Shown here: positions 59,659-64,000 of the stretch, one piece after another
How positions within the stretch are numbered: the first letter of the stretch is position 1
How the letters are laid out: each line of letters starts with the position of its first letter
Assembly: GCF_007828045.1 (NCBI RefSeq)
Contig: NZ_VITN01000001.1
Coordinates: forward strand, 496,001-560,000
Length of the DNA stretch: 64,000 bases
Reading direction: 5' to 3'
Source: Nitrospirillum amazonense
GTDB taxonomy: Bacteria > Pseudomonadota > Alphaproteobacteria > Azospirillales > Azospirillaceae
Notes under the pieces: model-generated
The model's database searches: none
The model's input: only the letters and a program-made list of their open reading frames with translations
What the model was told of the DNA's origin: nothing
Translations under genes and position numbers: made by a program

Positions 59659-60210
59659 ATGCCGTGCCGCCCGCCGTCCGTCCCCATGCCGCCGCCGTCC
59701 CGCCGGGGCGTGGTGCTGGGCTTGGGGGCCGTGGCGCTGGCCGGCCTGGCATCTCCCATCCTGGCCCCCGCCTTGGCCGAGGGCGGCGTGCTGGCGGTGA
59801 CGGCCAAGGGCGACCTACCGGGCTTCCTGCCGCGCGAGGTGGCGCCCTTCCTGGCCATCGTGATGAACACCGCCGGCAAGAACACGCCCGGCGGCGGGCA
59901 ATCGTTCGTTGCCGCCGTGTCCATGCCGGAGGGGCCGGACGGGCCGGCGTCCGACCGGGTGGAATGGACCTTCCGCCTCAACCCCTATGCGGCCGGCGCC
60001 TCGCGCAGCGTGGGGCCGCCCCGGTCCGCCGGCGGCCGGCTGTTCGGCACGCACCGCCTGATGTCGGTGGAACTGCGGCTCTATCGCGGCGGCCGCTACC
60101 AGGCCCAGGTCTTCGGCCAGGTGGAGGTGCAGGGCGGGCGGCGGGACGCCGACCTGCAGACCTTCATCAGCGACATGACGCGGCGCATCCTCGACGCCGC
60201 GGCGCAATAG
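59659..60210 (+). CDS. Secreted protein of unknown function next to OprB
   Basis: Starting at 59659 (or 59683), about 183 residues. The N-terminus has paired arginines and a hydrophobic stretch (PSRRGVVLGLGAVALAGLASPILAPALA), a Tat- or Sec-type signal. The mature part is beta-rich: VLAVTAKGDLPGFLPREVAPFLAIVMNTAGK, VEWTFRLNPYAAGASRS, FGTHRLMSVELRLYRGGRYQAQVFGQVEVQGG and DMTRRILDAAA. I do not recognise the family. It precedes the OprB porin gene by 10 bases and may be co-transcribed. Confidence 0.72.
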   Translation: MPCRPPSVPMPPPSRRGVVLGLGAVALAGLASPILAPALAEGGVLAVTAKGDLPGFLPREVAPFLAIVMNTAGKNTPGGGQSFVAAVSMPEGPDGPASDRVEWTFRLNPYAAGASRSVGPPRSAGGRLFGTHRLMSVELRLYRGGRYQAQVFGQVEVQGGRRDADLQTFISDMTRRILDAAAQ

Positions 60211-60220
60211 GGGCACGGGG

Positions 60221-61735
60221 ATGCGGAAGGAAGGCCACGCCCTGTTCCGGACCACGCTGGCCCTGGCGCTGGCCGCCGTGCCCGTCTTCTCCGTGCCCGC
60301 CTGGGGTCAGCAGGCGGCGGACCAGCCCGGCTCGCTCCAGGCGCCGGCGACCCAACCGACCTCCACCCAGCCAGTTTCGCCCCAACCAGCGGGGGCGCAG
60401 CCGGGCGCCGATGGACCCGCCGACGCGCCGGGGCCGGATGCCCCGCCCGGTTTCTGGGATCGCGACGGCCTGACGGGCAACTGGGGCGGCCTGCGCGGCC
60501 GGCTGGCGGATAACGGCCTGTCCCTGAATCTGGTCTATGTGGGGGAGGTGTTCGGCCTGACCCAGGGTGGGGTGAAGCGCGACACGGTGGGCGATGGCCG
60601 GTTCGAGGCGACGGTGGAGCTGGATGCCCAGACGGCCTTCGACTGGCACGGCCTGCTGTTCCACGCCACCGCCTACGGCATCCATGGCCACGGGCTCAGC
60701 CGCTGTTGCCTGCAGAACATCGCCACCGTCAGCAATATCGAGGCGTTGCCCGGCGCCCGCCTGTTCACCCTGTGGGCGCAGCAGACCCTGTGGGACGGCC
60801 AGGTCTCCGTGCGCGTCGGCCAGCTGGCGGCGGATGATGAGTTCGTGACCAGCCGGGGGGCCGCCTTGTTCGTCAACGGCACCTTCGGCTGGCAGGCCAT
60901 CACCGGCGCGGACCTGCCCGGCGGCGGCCCCGCCTATCCCCTGGCCACGCCGGGCGCCCGCGTCCAGGTCTCCGCCACGCCGGAACTGACCGTCCTGGGC
61001 GCCGTCTTCTCCGGCAACCCGGCGGGCAGCGCGATCGGTGAGGCCCAGGCCCAGGACCCCAGCGGCACCACCTTCAGCTTCTCCGGCGACGTCTTCACCA
61101 TCGTGGAGGCGCAGTACCAGCCGGCGGTGGACGAGGGCGGCCCGTGGGGCGCCGGCGGCCAGGCCCCGCTGTTCAAGCTGGGCGCCTGGTTCCACGGCGG
61201 CCCCTTCAGCGATGAGCACCACGCCGTCGGCGGCCAGACCCTGGCCGACCCCAGCTCTGGCGGCGTGCCGGCCACCCGGTGGAACGATTGGGGCGTCTAT
61301 GGCGTGGCCGACGTGCCGCTGTGGCACGCGGGCGACAAGCCGGACGGCGGCCTGGCCGCCTTCCTGCGCCTGGCGGGCGCGCCCGCCGACCGCAACCTCA
61401 TCGCCTTCTACGCCGATGGTGGCCTGACCTGGAAGGGCCCGCTGCCCACGCGGTCCGACGACACCGCCGGCCTGGCCGTGGCCTATGCCCAGATCGGCTC
61501 CGCCGCCGCCGGCCTGGACCAGGACTACCGCCACTACGGCCGGCCCTATTATCCGGTGCGGGACCATGAGTTGCTGGTGGAACTCAGCTACCAGGCCGTG
61601 GTGGCCGGCTGGGCCACGCTGCAACCCAATGTGCAGTATGTCGTGCACCCCGGCGGCAACGTCCTGGTGCCCGGCCGCACCACGCCGGTGGGCGATGGCC
61701 TGGTGCTGGGCCTGCGCACCAGCGTGCGCCTGTAG
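60221..61735 (+). CDS. OprB-family carbohydrate porin
   Basis: The protein has 504 residues. It has a signal peptide (ALFRTTLALALAAVPVFSVPAWGQ), a Pro/Ala/Gln-rich linker (25-80), and then an OprB barrel. WDRDGLTGNWGGLRGRLADNGLSLNLVYVGEVF is the family's opening block. LFTLWAQQTLWDGQVSVRVGQLAADDEF and DVFTIVEAQYQPAVDE lie mid-barrel. DHELLVELSYQAVVAGWATLQPNVQYVVHPGGNV and GLRTSVRL close it. Such porins let sugars through the outer membrane. The linker is long for the family and may cross the periplasm. Confidence 0.93.
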   Translation: MRKEGHALFRTTLALALAAVPVFSVPAWGQQAADQPGSLQAPATQPTSTQPVSPQPAGAQPGADGPADAPGPDAPPGFWDRDGLTGNWGGLRGRLADNGLSLNLVYVGEVFGLTQGGVKRDTVGDGRFEATVELDAQTAFDWHGLLFHATAYGIHGHGLSRCCLQNIATVSNIEALPGARLFTLWAQQTLWDGQVSVRVGQLAADDEFVTSRGAALFVNGTFGWQAITGADLPGGGPAYPLATPGARVQVSATPELTVLGAVFSGNPAGSAIGEAQAQDPSGTTFSFSGDVFTIVEAQYQPAVDEGGPWGAGGQAPLFKLGAWFHGGPFSDEHHAVGGQTLADPSSGGVPATRWNDWGVYGVADVPLWHAGDKPDGGLAAFLRLAGAPADRNLIAFYADGGLTWKGPLPTRSDDTAGLAVAYAQIGSAAAGLDQDYRHYGRPYYPVRDHELLVELSYQAVVAGWATLQPNVQYVVHPGGNVLVPGRTTPVGDGLVLGLRTSVRL

Positions 61736-61783
61736 GGGCGATGCCGCTATACTCGCCACCCGGACAATGGGTGGAGGCAGGGC

Positions 61784-62743
61784 GTGGTGGGCCTGATGCG
61801 GATGGGATTGGCACTCTTGATCGGCGCCCTGACCCTGGCGACGCCGGCGCGTGCCCAGCGGGCGCCGGATGTTCCGGCCTGGCTGGCCGTCCATGTCGGG
61901 GAGGGGGAGGGCCAGATCGCGCCGCTGGTCCTGGCCCGGGCGCAGGCGCTTTATCGGCGTAAGGTGGCGGAGGGCGCGGTGCGCAACCCCTGCTACTTCG
62001 CCATGGACGCGACGCGGCCCAACACCGCCGAGGATGGCGGGCCAGGCCGCCGGTTCTATGTGATTTGCGAGGCCGCGCGGACCTTCCAGGCCATTTCCGC
62101 CGGTCACGGCGCCGGCCGCCGCCTCGACGGTCTGGCCGACTTCGCCAATGGGCGGGAGTGCGCGCGGAACTTCGGTAACGCCCAGGATTCGGAACTGACC
62201 GCCGGCGGCGCCTATGTCACGGCCGAGATCAAGGACAGCTTCAAGGGCTATTACCGCGCGGCCGGCGGCGGCGACGTGCCCCTGGTGCGGTCCTTCGTGC
62301 AGTTCGAGGGGGAGGGCGATACCGCCAACGCCCGCCCGCGCGCCATCGGCGGCCATGCCGCCCTGACCCTGAAGGGCCTCTGCCGCCGCCGCGACCCGCG
62401 CAACCCCCATGCCGACGCCGACGGCTATGTCCTCCAGGGCACGCTGGTGGACTATACCGGCGGGCGCAGCAACGGCTGCACCAGCTGGTCGCCCACCGAC
62501 GCCGCCGCCCTCATGGCGGCGGTGAAGGACGCGCCCACCACGCTGTACCTCTATCCCGAGGCCGCCGACATCGCCGCCGTCGCCCACGGGGACGCGGGCG
62601 CCTACTGGAACGCCGCCTGCCTGCGCGCCATCGGCTCCCCCGCCTACTGGCCCCAGGGGGCGCTGGCGCCGCTGATCGCCCAGTACCGCCGCGACCATCC
62701 CCCACCGCCACCGAGGCCGCTGCCGCTATGCGGGGCGCAGTGA
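61784..62743 (+). CDS. YkuD_2-type L,D-transpeptidase-like protein
   Basis: The GTG start at 61784 has GGAGG 7 bases upstream. The 319-residue protein has a signal peptide (RMGLALLIGALTLATPARA). The catalytic region matches the murein L,D-transpeptidase family PF13645: FQAISAGHGAGRRLDGL, FANGRECARNFGNAQDSELTAGGAYVT, SFKGYYRAAGGG, RAIGGHAALTLKGLC and GGRSNGCTSWS with the presumed nucleophile Cys. It likely acts on peptidoglycan in the periplasm. The Pro-rich C-terminal tail (DHPPPPPRPLPLCGAQ) is unusual. It follows oprB by 48 bases. Confidence 0.82.
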   Translation: MVGLMRMGLALLIGALTLATPARAQRAPDVPAWLAVHVGEGEGQIAPLVLARAQALYRRKVAEGAVRNPCYFAMDATRPNTAEDGGPGRRFYVICEAARTFQAISAGHGAGRRLDGLADFANGRECARNFGNAQDSELTAGGAYVTAEIKDSFKGYYRAAGGGDVPLVRSFVQFEGEGDTANARPRAIGGHAALTLKGLCRRRDPRNPHADADGYVLQGTLVDYTGGRSNGCTSWSPTDAAALMAAVKDAPTTLYLYPEAADIAAVAHGDAGAYWNAACLRAIGSPAYWPQGALAPLIAQYRRDHPPPPPRPLPLCGAQ

Positions 62744-62786
62744 CGCGCGCGCCGCTGAAAGGCGGGTTGCGGCCGGACTTGACCGT

Positions 62787-62804
62787 TTAGGATGATTGTC
62801 CTAA
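62787..62804 (+). promoter_or_regulatory. TetR-type operator 1
   Basis: TTAGGATGATTGTCCTAA has perfect 6-base arms (TTAGGA / TCCTAA). It lies 26 bases centre to centre upstream of a second such site, before the TetR gene. Confidence 0.75.
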
Positions 62805-62812
62805 TCTCCTTT

Positions 62813-62830
62813 TTGGGACAATTGTCCTAA
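62813..62830 (+). promoter_or_regulatory. TetR-type operator 2
   Basis: TTGGGACAATTGTCCTAA contains the perfect palindrome GGACAATTGTCC. Together with operator 1 it probably gives the downstream TetR protein control of its own gene. Confidence 0.8.
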
Positions 62831-62889
62831 GGGGCCGGCCGCGCAGGCGGTCCACCATTCGCCGGCCGCGAAGGCGGCCGAGGGCCGGG

Positions 62890-63495
62890 ATGAACCAGGG
62901 GGGCGGAAGCGTGGGTGGCCAGGCGACGCGCGATCAGATCATCCAGTGCGCCGACCAGCTGTTCTACCAGAACGGTTTTGAGCACACGTCGTTCTCGGAC
63001 ATCGCGGCGGCGGTGGGGATATCGCGCGGCAACTTCTACTATCACTTCAAGACCAAGGACGAGATCCTGGACGCGGTGATCGCCCACCGCCTGGACGCCA
63101 CCCGCGCCCTTCTGGCGCGGTGGTCGGCGGGCGGCGCCACGCCGGTGGACCGCATCCGCAGCTTCATCCACATCCTGATCGCCAACCAGGCCAAGATCAT
63201 GCTGTACGGCTGCCCCGTGGGTACGCTGTCCATGGAGCTGGCCAAGCTGGGCCATGGCGCGCAGGGCGGGGCGACCCAGCTGTTCACCCTGTTCCGTGAT
63301 TGGCTGCGCCAACAGTTCACGCTGCTGGGCCGGGGGGCGCAGGCCGACGCGCTGGCCCTGCACCTGCTGGCGCGCAGCCAGGGGGTGGCCACGCTGGCCC
63401 AGGCCTTCCGCGACGAAGGCTTCATCCGGCAAGAGGTGGAGCAGATGTGCGCTTGGCTGGCCGCCCAGGCCGCCGGCGCGCCCGGTCCAGGCTGA
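62890..63495 (+). CDS. TetR-family transcriptional regulator
   Basis: The protein has 201 residues. The DNA-binding domain (12-60) is RDQIIQCADQLFYQNGFEHTSFSDIAAAVGISRGNFYYHFKTKDEIL, a clear TetR signature. The ligand domain follows (ARWSAGGATPVDRIRSFIHILIANQAKIMLYGCPVGTLSMELAKLG; residues to 195). The YGCPVGTLSMELAKLG segment is shared with the AcrR/LfrR-like group that controls small oxidative or electrophile detoxification genes. Two palindromes lie 60-103 bases upstream. A YciI-like gene follows within 26 bases and may be its target or part of its operon. Confidence 0.93.
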   Translation: MNQGGGSVGGQATRDQIIQCADQLFYQNGFEHTSFSDIAAAVGISRGNFYYHFKTKDEILDAVIAHRLDATRALLARWSAGGATPVDRIRSFIHILIANQAKIMLYGCPVGTLSMELAKLGHGAQGGATQLFTLFRDWLRQQFTLLGRGAQADALALHLLARSQGVATLAQAFRDEGFIRQEVEQMCAWLAAQAAGAPGPG

Positions 63496-63521
63496 CCATC
63501 ATCAATAATAGGGGGAAGGTC

Positions 63522-63809
63522 ATGTTCGTCGTGTCGCTCACCTTCGCCACCAACCGCGCCGAGGCTGGCCAGTACATGGACGGCCACAACAGCTGGCTGC
63601 GCCAGGGTTTCGAGGACGGTGTGTTCCTGCTGTCCGGCAGCCTGCAACCCCAGCAGGGTGGCGCCATCCTGGCGCACAACACCACGCTGCCCGACCTGCA
63701 GGCCCGGGTGGATGCCGATCCCTTCATGGCCCAGGGCGTGGTCGCGGCCGAGATCGCGGAGATCACGCCGTCCAGGGCCGACGACCGCCTGGCCTTCCTG
63801 CTGGGCTGA
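63522..63809 (+). CDS. YciI-like small protein
   Basis: Starting at 63522 with GGGGGAAGG upstream. The 95-residue protein has a ferredoxin-like fold of the YciI family: MFVVSLTFATNRAEAGQYMDGHNSWLRQGFEDGVFLLSGSLQP, QQGGAILAHNTTLPDLQARVDADPFMAQGVVAAEIAEITPS. The His in GHNSWL and the Asp in VDADPF match the presumed active-site pair of the family. Function is unknown. It is the second gene of the TetR unit, and tag starts 11 bases after its stop. Confidence 0.88.
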   Translation: MFVVSLTFATNRAEAGQYMDGHNSWLRQGFEDGVFLLSGSLQPQQGGAILAHNTTLPDLQARVDADPFMAQGVVAAEIAEITPSRADDRLAFLLG

Positions 63810-63820
63810 GGAGATCCCCC

Positions 63821-64000
63821 ATGACCCTGACGACCTCGGCCCCCGACGGCCGGCCGCGCTGCCGCTGGTGCGACGCGGCGCCGGAGTTCCTGCATTACCA
63901 CGACCACGAATGGGGCTTCCCCGTGAGCGATGACCGCCGGCTGTTTGAGAAGCTGTGCCTGGAAGGCTTCCAGTCGGGCTTGAGTTGGCGCACCATCCTG
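63821..64000 (+). CDS. tag: DNA-3-methyladenine glycosylase I, start only
   Basis: The first 60 codons are visible before the right edge: MTLTTSAPDGRPRCRWCDAA, then EFLHYHDHEWGFPVSDDRRLFEKLCLEGFQSGLSWRTIL. RCRWC supplies the first zinc-binding cysteines, and YHDHEWGFP plus LFEKLCLEGFQSGLSW are Tag hallmarks. The enzyme removes 3-methyladenine from alkylated DNA in the cytoplasm. GAGGAGA precedes the ATG. It probably shares a transcript with the YciI-like gene. The rest lies outside the window. Confidence 0.93.
   Translation, partial: MTLTTSAPDGRPRCRWCDAAPEFLHYHDHEWGFPVSDDRRLFEKLCLEGFQSGLSWRTIL

Noticed and set aside
1-64000. tRNA, rRNA, integrase, transposase or prophage genes
   Set aside because: None could be identified on either strand; composition shifts near 1-3160 and 15500-19900 were not accompanied by mobility genes.

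Overview
The window looks like chromosome of a GC-rich alphaproteobacterium. Codon usage is strongly G/C at third positions and GTG/TTG starts are common. Old yellow enzyme, bufferin/MNIO operons, LuxR-type receptor, KirBac channel and TRAP malonate genes all fit Rhodospirillales. A dispersed intergenic repeat makes me think of Azospirillaceae (Nitrospirillum/Niveispirillum-like). That taxonomic guess is inference only. I see no rRNA, tRNA, CRISPR array, integrase or transposase.

Layout. 1-3157 (minus): a lower-GC operon of an OmpA-type lipoprotein, a coiled-coil membrane protein and a secreted VWA-like protein cut by the window edge; I cannot assign it to a known system. 3520-9139: ilvD, a CBS protein, and an operon of three YceI-family proteins with a cytochrome b561. 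9459-11467: bufferin cluster 1 (bufA-bufB-bufC). 11619-15495: nhaA, a methyltransferase, and an old yellow enzyme gene with an ArsR-like regulator and palindromic operators. 15512-20698 (minus): a rhomboid protease with a very large C-terminal extension, a small membrane protein, and a Tse6-like toxin with its Tsi6-like immunity protein. 20835-27049 (minus): bufferin cluster 2 (bufA-bufB-bufC-doxX), then a LysR regulator and a large Tat-exported DUF5695-like protein.

27276-33944: an amidase, a secreted M28 peptidase, an MFS exporter, a six-hairpin glycosidase-like protein and several small membrane or periplasmic proteins. 34356-37274: rfbB-rfbD-rfbA for dTDP-rhamnose (no rfbC here). 37517-40514: a LuxR solo, a ribbon-helix-helix protein and a chemoreceptor. 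40588-47917: a malonate catabolic locus, with a TRAP transporter (dctP-Q-M) divergent from a FadR-type GntR regulator, malonyl-CoA decarboxylase and malonyl-CoA synthetase; a MatR-like palindrome lies between the two arms. 48052-58899: a YdcH-like small protein, an MFS transporter, an ABC transporter pair, a PafA-like phosphatase, a GGDEF diguanylate cyclase, and divergent KirBac and kup potassium genes. 59014-64000: bacterioferritin, a secreted unknown protein, an OprB porin, a YkuD_2-type L,D-transpeptidase-like protein, a TetR-YciI unit with tandem operators, and the start of tag.

The most notable content is: (i) two separate MNIO-RiPP (bufferin) operons within 18 kb that share a promoter-like motif; (ii) the unassigned OmpA/coiled-coil/VWA trio; (iii) a mosaic NADase effector-immunity pair; (iv) a dispersed, partly tandem, intergenic repeat family of about 100 bp in two subtypes.
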